Of a DNA stretch of 64,000 nucleotides, positions 34,667 to 46,528 are shown piece by piece (positions within the stretch are counted from its first letter, which is position 1; every line of letters begins with the position of its first letter). Location of the stretch: the NCBI GenBank assembly GCA_015680905.1, contig CM027378.1:9405001-9469000 (forward strand), written 5' to 3'. The position numbers and the translations under genes were made by a program. This DNA is from Coptis chinensis. Lineage: Eukaryota; Streptophyta; Magnoliopsida; Ranunculales; Ranunculaceae. Under the pieces are notes generated by a model that was not told the DNA's origin, made no database searches, and saw only the letters and a list, made by a program, of their open reading frames with translations.

Positions 34667-36690
34667 ATGGAGGGTTTTTCTCCAAATGATAGAAGTAGTT
34701 GGGTGAATTTAGACTACCATGACACCCAGTTTATAAATGTTATGAACTTTGTGGTAAAAAACTACTGTAACAAGATCTTCATGCCGTGTTCTTGTCGTGT
34801 GTGTAAAAATGGAGGGAAAGCAAAAACCTACGAACTTGTGAGGTATCACATCTATAAAAACCAATTCGACCCAACATATTTAAACTGGATATTTTATGGT
34901 GAAGAAAGACATGATCTCAATGCACGCAAAGACTTGAAACTTTTGGGGATAAAGAAGAAGTATTGGGTGATAGACAATAATCGTAAAAAGCGTGGAGTGT
35001 TCTGTCTTACACCTGCCGAGAAGTCTTTGTTTTTTACCACTTTAAGAAACATGCGCGTACCTGTTGGTTTTAGTAGCAATTGGAGGATTATTGTCAAGGA
35101 GGGGTCCATGGAACTCAAAGGGATGAAGTCTCATGACTATCACATTCTAATGCAACATTTGCTTCCTGTATTGATCCAACACGCATATAAAGATCGGAAG
35201 GAGGCCCAGGGTATTATATTGAGTTTTTGTACTTTTTTTCGTGCTCTATGCTCAAGGAGAATTGAAGTTGATGCGTTGGTTATACTTGAGATGGGTATGG
35301 CCAGAACCTTATGTGAGCTTGAGAAGATGTGTCCTCCATCGCTTTTTGTCATAATGATACATCTTCCCATTCATTTAGCCTATGATGCCCGCGTGTTAGG
35401 ACCAGTGTTCTATCGGTGGATGTATGTCTTTGAAAGGTATACTTAGATAAAAAAAACTTTTCACATAATTATTTGGTTTTATTTCTCGTACTTTCTATTT
35501 AAGTTTTGTTATTTAAAGGTTAATGAAGCAGTACAAGGATTATGTTACTAATAAAGCACGTCCAGAAGGTTACATTGCTGAGCGATACTTGAAGGAGGAG
35601 ACAATGATATACTGTGGAGGATACGAATGAGGGGGTGGCCTCCTTCGAAAGCTAGAAGTGTGCACCTTGGGTTTTGAGGTGACAATGCCTCCTGGTTTGC
35701 TTGATGAAGTTGACAAAGTAGGTCCTCTTGGTCCAAGTAAACGTTACCTTTTAGAGGGTGTTGAGTGGGAGCAAGCACGTAAGTGGATATTGAAAAGTCA
35801 TCCAAAGTATGAAATGTGGGAGAAGTAAGTCTATTGTAGTTTACGTGTATGTATTTTTCAATTACCAAATAGACATTTTTATATTATTTATTGTGCTTTT
35901 ATTAATGATATTGAACAGAGAGTACAATAACTTCCTCGAGGTCTGCAAGAGAAACACAGGAAGAAAGTCTGGCCAGTTCAAAGTACCTGAAAAAGACGAG
36001 TTCATGCCATGGTTAAGGAGACAACTTGATGTTCAAAACCCGAAAGATGACGAGCTTATAGAAATAGCAAGGGGACCAGCACGTTTTGCCATAACATATG
36101 AGAAGTATACAGTCAATGGATTTTTATTTGTCACAAAAGATTATGCGTTGACTAAAAGAAACCAAAACAGTGGAGTTTGTACCAAGTGCCCAACTACCTT
36201 TCGCTCAAGTGCTAAGGATAAAAATCCTATAGAAGCATCTGCTAAATACTACGGTGTTCTTAGGAAAATTGTTCAATTGGAGTACCGAAATATTGATTAC
36301 AAACCAGTGTTATTCAAGTGTGATTGGGTTAAGCTCCCGAACGGTGTGAAGGTGGATAACAAGTCAAAAATGTTGTTGGTCAATCTATCCAATATGCTTG
36401 GTTCATCTCAAATGAATGACGAGCCATTCATTCTTACTGAGCATGTATCCCAGGTCTTTTACTGTAAAGACCCAGTGAATCTTGATTGGCATGTGGTTAT
36501 TGAGGTTCCAAGAAAGGTTTATTCTGATCTGGACTCAACAAGAGTAGTGTCAGAAAATATAGTTGTGGATGAATCGTTCGCGAGGCCTATCATTCCAGAA
36601 CGTATGGAGGATGAGTTGATCTTTAATGAAGAGAATATAGTTGCTGCTGTTGAGGTTATCAACCAAAGAAAAAGACCTAGAAAGAAATAA
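34667..36690 (+). pseudogene. CACTA transposase gene lacking the catalytic domain
   Basis: TNPD/TNP2-type gene in three exons. Exon 1 (34667-35436) starts with a Transpos_assoc domain (MPCSCRVCKNGG, then YLNWIFYGEE), runs at about 34920 straight into the region after the catalytic domain (ARKDLKLLG), then DUF4218 (GMKSHDYHILMQHLLPVLIQ, HLPIHLAYDARVLGPVFYRW). The whole Transposase_21 catalytic domain, several hundred residues, is missing in frame. Exon 2 (35519-35824, GT-AG introns) continues ARPEGYIAERYLKEE and has a stop at the TGA near 35628. Exon 3 (35919-36690) is DUF4216 (QNSGV, KDKNPIEASAKYYG, VLFKCDWVKL) and ends in a basic RKRPRKK. It cannot cut DNA; movement would need a partner element. 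Confidence 0.88.
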
Positions 36691-36883
36691 GATGGTATAT
36701 TATTATATGAAATCTTTTGTTCCGAGAATTACATATTTAAACCTGTTTTGATGCTTGTTATGAATTCATATTTAAATTAGTGGTTCACGTTTTTAAATTA
36801 GTGTTTCACATTTTGACTAATTTTTGAATTCGTTTTTTGTTATTTGTACGTTGATCCTTATTGTATTGATCATTAACTTAAAT

Positions 36884-36986
36884 ATATATGCAAGTGCTTG
36901 TTTAATTTGCAGAGTCTAGTTGTCGCTCTGTACTATGGCTAACATTATATATGCAAGTGCTTGTTTAATTTGCAGAGTCTAGTTGT
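36884..36986 (+). repeat. 40-bp direct duplication over a splice-acceptor-like site
   Basis: Copies at 36884-36923 and 36947-36986 both contain caagtgcttgtttaatttgc followed by agagtctagttgt. Each includes a pyrimidine-rich tract and AG that could act as a 3' splice site for the downstream Transposase_24-like gene. Confidence 0.8.
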
Positions 36987-37130
36987 AGCACATCTCCAAA
37001 TTCAGCTCACCCACTAGAGGACTCCCCCAACACTAACATTGGTAATTAGTTTATAATTCATTATTATCTGATTAAGTTAATTATTTCCATTTCATCCTTG
37101 TATAACATCATCAGTTTTTGCATTATCAGG

Positions 37131-38869
37131 TGGGTCTGCTACTTCACGACCGCACTCAGATAACACTAGAGGTCCTACTCTACCTATATCCGATCATTTG
37201 GAAGAGGGGCAAATAACCAACCTGATTTTCCTAAAGAAGGTGTCAATAGACTATCTAGTGAAGTTGCTCGCCTTGCGGACCGTGAGATCCCATGCTTTTA
37301 TAAGGATTGGCCAACTATGATGAAACTCAATAAAGGAACTCACTATACCAACATCATTAAAAGCTTGAACGACACTTTTGTATTTGTTAATGGTGACGAA
37401 GACAAGGGGGTAGACTGTAAGTATGTTCGGGATAAAGTCATGGCCGCTTGGAGGAGCCACAAAGGTGAATTGAAAAAGAAATAGGTTGTTGGTAAGGATC
37501 CAGAAATTGTGAAAATGAAGGCACCAGACGGAATCCCTTTGGAGGATTGGAAAGCTTTTGTGAATCATTGTAATTCAAATGAATTTAAGGTACTGTCTTA
37601 GACATTCTAACGATATACTATACGATATGCCCTGCCTTTACTAGCTTATAAGATGCAAAGCAAACTGTAACTTAATTTGTGTATGTTATGTAGGCATTAA
37701 GTGCGAGAAATGTTCAGAACCGTGCAATGCAAATTGAACCAAACTGTGGGGGGAGGACACCAACACAAGTTTATCGCCATAAAATTGCAAATGAACAAGG
37801 TGTGTCGGTGGAAGAAGTTGATCGGGGTGATATGTACGTAGAAATGCACACACTTAAAAAAAGTGGTACACCCCAACGACAAAGTTTGGCAGTAAGTCTT
37901 TATTTTATATGCTTTTTTCTTGGATGCTTAGTCAATGCATCACTTATATATATATATATATATATATACTATTTAAAAGTGTATGCTTCCTCAGTGATAC
38001 ATCTGTGTTATCTATATGATTTTAGAATGTTTTTATGTTTTCCATTAAATAGGATAAGATTTCTCAACGTTCCCCTTTGAACTCTAACACGACCTCCAAC
38101 TCCGACTTTGAAGCATGCGACAATGATGTTGTGACAGAGGTATGAATTATACTTTGCTCAATTTTTTTTTACTCCTCGAATTAAAATCTCCAAGTACACA
38201 GGTTGTTGGTAAAGACTCAAGAGGGAACATGCGGGTCATGGGTTCTGGTGTTTCTAAATCTTCATTTAAGCATTCGACTCCTTATAGGAAGAGATATCAT
38301 AAACAGATTAAGGTCACTGAGAAGTGAAAAAATCAGTTTGAAAAGAAAATTGATGAGCTGAAGGACTCATTTGATGGAAAAGTAAATCAGATTAATGAAA
38401 CGGTGCAGAATCTTGTCCGCCATATGCCACCCACATGTAATTCCCCTGCTGGACCCTCTTCTTCTGGATCACATGATATATTCTCTTAGGTACGAATACG
38501 TATGACTTTATTTTATTCTCATAGTAATAGTAAAGATTAATGGTTTATGTATTTGAACTTTTAACTAATGTTATTTTATTTTATTTTTTATCTATTTTTA
38601 AAGGGACCCGATTACATGAATGCAGAAGTCAATGTGAGAGCCTTTTGGCCCTTGAGAAAGGTTGCATCTAGGAGGGTGAAACAAGTTGATCCAACATTTA
38701 GGGTTGGAGATAGAACTTTGGGGGATGGAAAATTCTTGGTTTACATTGAGGCGATTACTATAGGTTCTTGCGAATTGCCTGAGCCCTATAATCACTTTCG
38801 TTCCCTTGGTTAAGTTGGGCAGGAATATGTTATTTGGCCTAAGGAATTTCTGCAATCCCCCCCCCCCCC
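37131..38869 (+). pseudogene. CACTA second gene, Transposase_24-like
   Basis: Multi-exon gene typical of the second CACTA protein. Inferred exons with GT-AG borders: 37131-37589, 37694-37891, 38053-38139, 38202-38489, 38604-38869. Readable motifs are EVARLADREIPCFYKDWPTM, PLEDWKAFVNHC, GRTPTQVYRHKIANEQG and a coiled coil FEKKIDELKDSFDGKVNQI. The last exon holds FWPLRKVASRRVKQVDPTFR and ends near VIWPKEFL. In-frame stops occur after ELKKK, after KVTEK and after DIFS, so it is decayed. A (TA)n run at 37949-37970 and a C run at 38858-38870 are in or next to it. Confidence 0.75.
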
Positions 38870-39647
38870 CACCCTCGTTGTTAAAGGCCATTTCTCCTCT
38901 TTTAGTAGACACATAGTGTCATTTTCATCTTGGACTTGGAATTATTTTATTTTGTATTAGTCAAGCCAGGATTTTGGACGTGTTACTTTACTTTTTGGAT
39001 ATATTGTTTTGTTATGGATACTTTCGATGTGTTATTTTGTTTTATGGATATTTTGGCTGTGTTATATGTTGGATGAGCTTGTTTTATAGATATTTTGATT
39101 GTGCCGTACTTGCAATTGTGTGGTTGTTTGCTTACTTTTTCAGGTGATGGGATTCACTGTACTAATCTAACCCCTTTTTAGCTCTGCCAACGCAAACTAG
39201 ATATTTGCATTGCTGGTCCCAAGCCCAGATAAAGGAGGAGGGAAAAGGCAAAACTGATTGGTTTTTGCAGGTTATAAAGTGAGAGAAACCTCACCCTGTC
39301 CCTTGAAGCACAAGAATATGTAGATTTAGTTGCCGAGTTGAATAATATAGTGTCTGTAATTCAAGTGTTATTGGTAAGTTATTCTGTATAGCCCTGTTAC
39401 TTTGATACTTATCCATTTTTTTTCTCCCAACGAACACTGAATCTCTTGATAATTTCTTGAAGGTGAGAATTGTTCGTAGCCTAAGAGGTTTGAGTTTTCT
39501 GGAGGTTCTTCTTGGAATAACAAGCATTAGGAAGGTAGAGCCTTACATGCCCTGATTCCTCCGTTCTCACAAAGGAAGGTAGAGCCTTACATGCAATCCC
39601 TACTTTATGACGTTTTAAGGTAAACCCTTATATTTCTTGGTATGTAG
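38870..39647. other. CACTA internal, possible unidentified exons
   Basis: No gene recognised with confidence. 39300-39373 reads in one frame as AQEYVDLVAELNNIVSVIQ and is followed by GTAAG, and 39463-39537 reads VRIVRSLRGLSFLEVLLGI; these look like exons of a further captured gene that I cannot name. A 22-bp direct duplication with aggaaggtagagccttacat is at 39532 and 39573. Confidence 0.4.
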
Positions 39648-40330
39648 GCTCAACAAAAGTTACAACCACTGGCCCTCCAGCAGTAAATGGGTATTCGAGG
39701 CGTCAAAATCCAAAAGCAAGCTTCAGAGTGGTTCAACCAGAAGTTGTACCAAGGTATCTATATCAGTTTCAGAATTTTAAGGACTTAATAGAAATGTCTG
39801 TCAGTATTGATGCTAGTTTCTACATTTATGCCTTGAATACTAATTTTATCTTGCTACATTTAAAAACATAAAAACTAATTTTAAGCCATGCTACATTTAT
39901 CTTGCTCTTCAGATCTACTAGTTTTGAACGCTGAAGAGTCCATATTGATTGTTCCCTGCTTTTAATACAGGAAACCTTAGACTCTGTTGTAGATGAGCAG
40001 ACTAACAATCATGGTAGCTCACATGATGGAAATCATGAGTTGGCTGTATATTATTTTATAGCTACATTTTTAATTATCATACTTCTTTCTATTTTTCTCT
40101 TGTTTCAAGGTCTTGAATACTAAACCTAGAATAATGTGTTTGCTATTTTTTGAATAAATGCAGAATCTCTTAGTGGATTGGATCAGCTCGAGCAAAATCC
40201 CGAGCATAAGCCCATTTCTATCGAGAAGGCGCATGAGTAGACAAGAGGGTAAGCATATATTGTAGAAGAAGAAGCATGTCTACCAAAGGTTCAAAATCCT
40301 TTAGTTTTTGCAAATCGTCTAACGCCTTTC
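39648..40330 (+). pseudogene. Captured GTE bromodomain factor fragment, part 1
   Basis: Three probable exons ahead of the Copia insertion: 39648-39753 (AVNGYSRRQNPKAS), 39971-40045 and 40164-40330 (SLSGLDQLEQNPEHKP, then a TAG). The LDQLEQ segment resembles the low-complexity linker before the C-terminal region of plant GTE8/GTE10-type factors, and what follows the Copia (45837-46528) is that region. GTE proteins bind acetylated histones through a bromodomain, which is not present here. Assignment of the first two exons is by position and weak similarity. Confidence 0.5.
40326..40330. repeat. Copia target site duplication, left
   Basis: ctttc, repeated at 45837-45841. Confidence 0.9.
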
Positions 40331-40998
40331 TGTTGGAGTTATCCCTCATATGAGGAGAGAAACTGGAGCTGGAGAGAAACGGGCGAATTCGCATCGCGAT
40401 AAGTCGAGCGCTAGCGGCCAGATGAGCGCGCCAGCCGAGTTCCAAAGAGAATAGAGGCGACCAGCTCAAAGTGAAGCGCCAGCCACTCCAGCTTCCAGTC
40501 TTCAGCGACTCGCCAGAGGGAGAGCGCCAGCCTCGGCCATAATTTTGTGGGCCTTGCTACAAGATACCCTGAAATTTGGTTTTTGGAGATAAAACCAAAA
40601 TCAAGGTTTTGGAAAACCTAACCAAAACAAGTCAGAAGGATTGGAATCTAGACTAAAGCAAAGAGAGATAACCTTTACAGAGATACAACCCGGTAAAAAG
40701 ATAAGAGTGATCTAGTAAGGTGAGAGACTGAAAAGGAGAGATTGTAATCTTCCTTCCCACTTTATTAAGAACTGGCTCTTGTGGAAGTAGGCATCATTGG
40801 CCGAACCACGGTAAATCTTTGTGTTGTGGTTTGCTTTTACTGCTTTACATTATTATCTGTTGTTAATAGTTATTTAGCGAGTTGGGCATGTTAGTATAGG
40901 TTGTAGTTGATATTTGAGATTTATCTGGAGTTGAAGTGTGTTCATACAAGTTATCTGTGTAGTGGGGGAACCGATTGGTATTGGTGTAATCCCCAACA
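40331..40998 (+). repeat. Copia 5' LTR
   Basis: Starts tgttggagttatccc and ends taatccccaaca. The last 420 bp or so differ from the 3' LTR by only a few bases, while the first 230 bp differ by many small indels. Confidence 0.93.
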
Positions 40999-41000
40999 AG

Positions 41001-41012
41001 TGGTATCAGAGC
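41001..41012 (+). other. Copia primer-binding site (initiator Met tRNA)
   Basis: tggtatcagagc, two bases after the 5' LTR, complementary to the 3' end of plant initiator tRNA-Met. Confidence 0.93.
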
Positions 41013-41108
41013 CCAGGTTAGAATAGCCTAGGGTATTATCCGAATCTTGGTCAGAAGGTGTTTGACGAAATTCCTGAGAGAAGATTTGAGGTTAAATAAC
41101 TTGTAGAG

Positions 41109-44100
41109 ATGGACCATTCCGTGAACACTCGTATGATGAGTCTGAATAGGAAGAACTACACCATCCGGAAAGCCAAGATGGAAGACTTGCTATACCGCAA
41201 GGACTTGGCACTTCCCATTGAGAATGAGGGAGTAAAACCGAAAAGACCCGATGAGGCCGAAAAAAAAGCTTGACGAAAAGCTATTGGGTACATTCGATAA
41301 TGGATAGACGATGGTGTCTTTCACCATGTGGCCTAAGAGACTACAGCCTTCACCGTGGAAGAAACTCAAGACTGTATGAGAGGAAGTCGGTGGAAACAAA
41401 GTACTACTAGTTAAGAAGTTTGCGCACACACGGCACCAAGAAGGTTCTTCAATGTCCGAGCATCTTAATGAAGTACGTAATATCATCAATCGATGCATTT
41501 GATGAAGATCAATTTGGGAGACGAAGTTGAGGCTTTGTTTCTATTAGGCTCTCTACCCGAGTTGGGAGACATTAGCGCTTCTCTACATGGAGCAGCCAAG
41601 GATGGAATTGTTACCATGGAGATGGCTACCACGCCTTTGTTGAATGAGGAGACTAGAAGGAGTGCAAGAAGCAGCTCTTCTAACTCGCAGGTCCTTTTCA
41701 CGAGAAACGGGGAGAGGTCGGCGAAAACCATCTCGCTCTAGAGGTGATGACGTATAAATCTAGGGGTGAAGCTAGAACTCCTAAGGCGAGAGGCAATGTT
41801 ACTATTGTGCCACCAAAGGTCACTTCAGATATGAGTCGTGAGAACAATCAAGAGGGATGAGAAGAATAACCGTGTACATGAAGACATGGTGCGAGGAACG
41901 GAAACACAAAGGAGATACTACCGCACTAGTCGACGACCTAGTGGGAATTGTGTCGATTGTGGTGTGTCTTTGTCTTAGTACCTCATGTCGATACGAGTGG
42001 GTGATAGATACGGGGAGCATCCTATCACGCCACAATCGCACGAGGGATTCTTCACTACCTACAAACCGTGGTGAATATGGTGAAGTGAGGATGGGTAACG
42101 ATGGAGTCTCAAGATTATAGGCATTGGAGATGTTCATGTAGAAACCAATGTCGGCTACACCTTGACACTCAAGGATGTAAGACATGTCCCCGACATACGG
42201 CTAAGCCTAATTTCGGCCGGGGAAATTAGATGACGATGGCTTTGTAAACTCGCTTGGTAACGGGTATGGAAACCGAAAGCGCAGGTTCCATTGTAGCCGC
42301 CAGAGGAAAGAAAAAACTTGCTCTCTTTACAAAACACGCTAGTTTGTGTAAAGCGAAGCGAATGCAGCAGAAGAAGCTTCATCCGAATCGTGGCACAAGA
42401 GACCGTCACATGGGCATAAAAGGGATGGAAGTTCTTGCTAAGCAAAAGGCCATGCCGGACATTAAAGGTACACATTTAAATACATGTACTCATTGTTTGG
42501 TAGGAAAGCAACACGGGTGTCTTTCCAAAGATTCCCGCCTCACGAAAGGACATTGTCCTTGAGCTAGTGCAATACCGCACTTATGTGGTCCTATGAGAGT
42601 GAAGTCCCACCGTGGAGCTTCAGACTTCTTGACATTCATTGATGATGCATCAAGAAAGATATGGGCCTATAGTCCGAAGACCAAGGATGAAGTACTTGGC
42701 GTGTTTGAGAAATTCCACAAAGATGGTGGAAAGAGAGACCGGGAAGTTGTTGAAGTGTATTCGCCGATAATGGGGTGAGTACATTGGGCCATTTGAAGAG
42801 TATTGCCGAGTCATGGGATTTGTCATGAGCGCACCGCCCCAAGACACCGCAAATGAAATGGAATAGCAGAAAGAATGAACCGCACCATTGTAGAGAGGAT
42901 AAGATGCATGTTATCTCACTCTAAGCTACCTAGAAGCTACCGGGTAGAAGCAATGCGCATACCCGTGCATGTAATCAACCTGTCACCAAAGAAAGCCTCC
43001 GAATAGTGATTATCCGAGAGAGTATGGTCGCAGAGATGTTGATTATGGATACTTGAGGGTATTTGGGTGCGTGGCATTTGTGCATATTCCGAAGGATGAG
43101 AGATCAAAGCTTGATGACAAAGCCAAGCAAATGCATTTTTCTGGGTTATGGAGATGAAAAGTTTGGTTACAAACTCTATGATCCGATTAACAAGAAGGTA
43201 ATCCGAAGTCGAGATGTTGTGTTCTTAGAAGACCAAACCATAGCAGACTTTGAGGAGGGTGAGAAGCTGAGGGCTTTCACCAATGATCTTGTTGATTCAT
43301 AACCAGAAGTTCCTACTGTGGAACGTGCAGAAGGCATTGAGAATGCAGAGAACCATGAGTTTGAAGCTCATGATGAGAATCATATTGCTCATGATGGGAT
43401 AGAACCTATTGGTATAGAAGATGCGATGAGATGCATGAACCACCACCGAGCAGCGGAAGTGCATCCTCCCGAGGCACCGCCAGATGGGGCAAGGAGGTCC
43501 GACAGGGAGAATAACTTCAACCAGGTATCCACCACATACGTCGCATTACTACTATCCGATGGTGGAGAACCTATGTACTATCAAGAGGCACTTGAAGGTA
43601 CGCACAAAAAGAAAAGTGGTTGAAGGCCATGCATGACGAGATGGATTCTTTGCATAAGAATCACACTTATGAAGTTAGTTGAGAAACCCACAGGGAGAAA
43701 AGTTCTCAAGAATAAGTGGATATACAAAGTCAAGCATGAGGAGAACAATCCTCACCCAAGGCACAAAGCTCGCCTTTGTTGTGAAGGGATTCGGTCAAAG
43801 GAAATGGATTGACTTTGATGAGATTTTCTCTCTAGAAGTGAAGATGACTTCTATCCGGTGGTATTGGGTATGGCCGCAAGTATGAACCTAGAGGTTGAAC
43901 AGCTAGATGTTAAGACAGCTTTTCTTCATGGAGACCTTGAAGAAGATGTCTACATGGACCAGCCAGAGGGGTTTGAGGTCAAAGGCAAGGAGCACCTAGT
44001 ATGCAAGCTGATAAAGAGCTTGTATGGGTTGGCAAGCACCGAGAGGGTACATAAAGTTTGACTCCTTTATGGTGAAGCAAGGATACAAGAAGTCTGCTTC

Positions 44101-44884
44101 CGATCATTGTGCGTTTGTTCAGAGATTTCCAGATGGGGATTTCATAGTGCTATTGCTGTATGTGGATGATATGTTGATAGTTGGCCCAAACATCAACAAG
44201 ATATCCAAGCTGAAGAAAGACTTGAGTAAGTCCTTTGAGATGAAGGATTTGGGTCAAGCAAAGCAGATACTTGGGATGGATCATCACTCGTGACAGAAAG
44301 AGTGGGAAGTTGTGGCTTTCAAGAAAGCTACATTGAGAAGGTGTTGAAGAGATTCAACATGGATCAAGCGCCCGGTCGGTTATTGTCCGCTTGGTGGCCA
44401 GTTCCGCATGACCAAAGAGATGTGTCCTAAGGGTGAGCATGAGCAGAGTCAGATGGAAAAGATTCCTTATGCATCCGCAGTGGGCAGTTTGATGTATGCC
44501 ATGGTGTGTACTAGACCGGATATTGCTTTCGCCGTTGGGGTTGTAAGCAGATTTCAGTCAAATCGGGTAAAGAACATTGGGAAGGTGTTAAGTGGATATT
44601 GAGATATCTCAAAGGCACTTCCAAATCATGTTTGTGCTTTGGTGGAAGTAAGCCCTTACTTGAAGGCTACACTGATGCAGACATGGCAGGTGATGTTGAC
44701 TCGATGAAGTCCACCTCCGGTTATCCGGTTACTTTTGCGGGGGAGCGGTGTCTTGGCAATCTAAGTTGCAAAAGTGTGTTGCCCTCTCCACTACGTAAGC
44801 CGAAAGTATATTGCAGCCACCGAAAGTGTTGCAAAAGAGTTGCTATGGATGAAGAGGTTCTTCGACGAACTAGGGCTAAAGCGT
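41109..44884 (+). pseudogene. Copia gag-pol polyprotein, many frameshifts
   Basis: Domains in order across frames: gag from ATG 41109, with HLMKINLGDEVEALFLLGSL (41492-41551); a zinc knuckle near 41795 (CYYCATKGHFRYES, last Cys changed to Ser); protease WVIDTGS at about 42000; integrase with CTHCLVGKQH (42487), FLTFIDDASRKIWAY (about 42630) and FLGYGDEKFGYKLYD (43140); reverse transcriptase with VEQLDVKTAFLHGDLEEDVY (about 43892) and the YVDD active site at about 44158; RNase H with SLMYAMVCTRPDIAFAVG (about 44480) and LEGYTDADMAGD (about 44660). At least ten frameshifts or stops make it inactive. It would supply cDNA synthesis and integration if intact. Confidence 0.92.
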
Positions 44885-45172
44885 AAACAGTTTGTAGTTC
44901 TATGTGACCGGTCGGAGCCATCCACTTGAGCAAGAATCCGAAGTTTTCATTCTAGATCCAAGCACATACACGCATGCGTTATCATTGATTAGAGAAGTAC
45001 TTTCAAGACAAGCATTTGTGTATCGAGAAGATCCATACCGACAAGAACGGGTCGGATATGATGACCAAAGTCTTACCGAAAGGGTAAGTTTGATGTTTGT
45101 TGTGCTATTGCCGAATGGCGAAAGACACTCCTCCCGCTGATTTGGCAATTGCATGGAGGTATCCCCCTCACC

Positions 45173-45186
45173 GCTCGGGGGGAGAT
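45173..45186 (+). other. Copia polypurine tract
   Basis: ctcggggggagat directly before the 3' LTR; primes plus-strand synthesis. Confidence 0.8.
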
Positions 45187-45836
45187 TGTTGGAGTTATCC
45201 CTCACATGAGGAGAGAAACCGGAGCCGAGAGAAACGGGCTTAATTCGCATCGCACAAGTCGAGCGCCCGCCTCGAGTTCCATAGAATAGGGCGACCAGCT
45301 CAAAGTGCCAAAGCCAGCGCCAAATTTCCAAAAGTCTTCAAATTTACTTCGCTTCCAGAGGGAGCGCCACCGCCGGCATAATTTTGTGGGCCTTGCTACA
45401 GTACCCGCGAAATTTGGTTTTTGGAGATAAAACCAAAATCAAGGTTTTGGAAAACCTAACCAAAACAAGTCAGAAGGATTGGAATCCAGACTAAAGCAAA
45501 GAGAGATAACCTTTACAGAGATACAACCCGGTAAAGAGATAAGAGTGATCTAGTAAGGTGAGAGACTGAAAAGGAGAGATTGTAATCTTCCTTCCCACTT
45601 TATTAAGAACTGGCTCTTGTGGAAGTAGGCATCATTGGCCGAACCACGGTAAATCTTTGTGTTGTGGTTTGCTTTTACTGCTTTACATTATTATCTGTTG
45701 TTAATAGTTGTTTAGCGAGTTGGGCATGTTAGTATAGGTTGTAGTTGATATTTGAGATTTATCTGGAGTTGAAGTGTGTTCATACAAGTTATCTGTGTAG
45801 TGGGGGAACCGATTGGTATTGGTGTAATCCCCAACA
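45187..45836 (+). repeat. Copia 3' LTR
   Basis: Partner of 40331-40998, followed by the duplication ctttc at 45837-45841. Confidence 0.93.
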
Positions 45837-46528
45837 CTTTCCTGCCCAACTTAGAGGAAAATGCTCAACCTGAGAGGCAAGTCTCCCCAGAAAAGCTTTA
45901 TCGAGCAACTTTGTTGAGAGACCGGTTTGCTGATACTATACTCAAAGCTCGACAGAAGACTCTCGATCAGGTTGGTTACAAATTTAGGCTGGGTATTGAA
46001 ATTTACCATGTTCGTACCTATCCATTTTCTTAGTGTTTTATGCTCCGGATGTGATTGGGTACAATTTGATTTGCTGAGGTTAGGGTGAAAAGGGAGATCC
46101 TGAGAAACTGTAGCGTGAGCGAGAGGAGCTTGAAAGGAAACAAAGGGAAGGTTTGGACTTCTAACCTGTTGCATGGAAACTTTGATTTCTTAAAGGTTGT
46201 TTACTTAGTTACTAACATCTTTGCGTTAATGGTGATTAATTATAAGTCGTGTTTTTATGAGATCAGAAAAAGCTCGGTTGCGGGCAGAGGCCAAAGCTGC
46301 AGAAAATGCTCGGAGGCAAGCTGATGCAGAGGCTGCAGTTGAAGCCAAAAGAAAGAGGGAGCTTGAGAGAGAAGCTGCACACCAGGCTTTACAAAATGTA
46401 AATAACCAGAATTCTTACTTCAATTTCCGTTTAGTAGATCTGTACTGAAAGCGTTCGTTGAAATTATCCTCTTGTTGTATGCAGATGGAAAAGACGGTTG
46501 AAATCAATGAAAACTACCAATTTCTGGA
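45837..46528 (+). pseudogene. Captured GTE bromodomain factor fragment, part 2 (C-terminal region)
   Basis: Four exons with conserved GT-AG borders: 45837-45970 (QVSPEKLYRATLLRDRFADT, then ILKARQKTLDQ), 46084-46150 (GEKGDPEKL, TAG, then REREELERKQRE), 46267-46397 ([20 protein letters not shown] and [17 protein letters not shown]) and 46485-46528 (MEKTVEINENYQFLE). This is the conserved charged coiled-coil region of plant GTE8/GTE10-type transcription factors, downstream of bromodomain and NET domain, neither of which is here. One nonsense codon is at 46111. The last exon runs without an intron into ARF2 sequence. Host role of the family: chromatin-reading transcriptional regulators. Confidence 0.85.

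Larger units (their letters stand above)
40331..45836 (+). mobile_element. Ty1/copia LTR retrotransposon (Tork/Tnt1-like), broken
   Basis: A 5506-bp element with 5' LTR 40331-40998, 3' LTR 45187-45836, TG...CA ends, perfect 5-bp duplication ctttc, primer-binding site TGGTATCAGAGC and polypurine tract ctcggggggagat. It interrupts the GTE fragment of the CACTA. Gag, protease, integrase, reverse transcriptase and RNase H remnants follow in copia order, with many frameshifts. Confidence 0.95.

Noticed and set aside
41001-41012. Possible tRNA gene (Met-tRNA similarity)
   Set aside because: Only 12 bases match and they lie right after an LTR; it is the primer-binding site.
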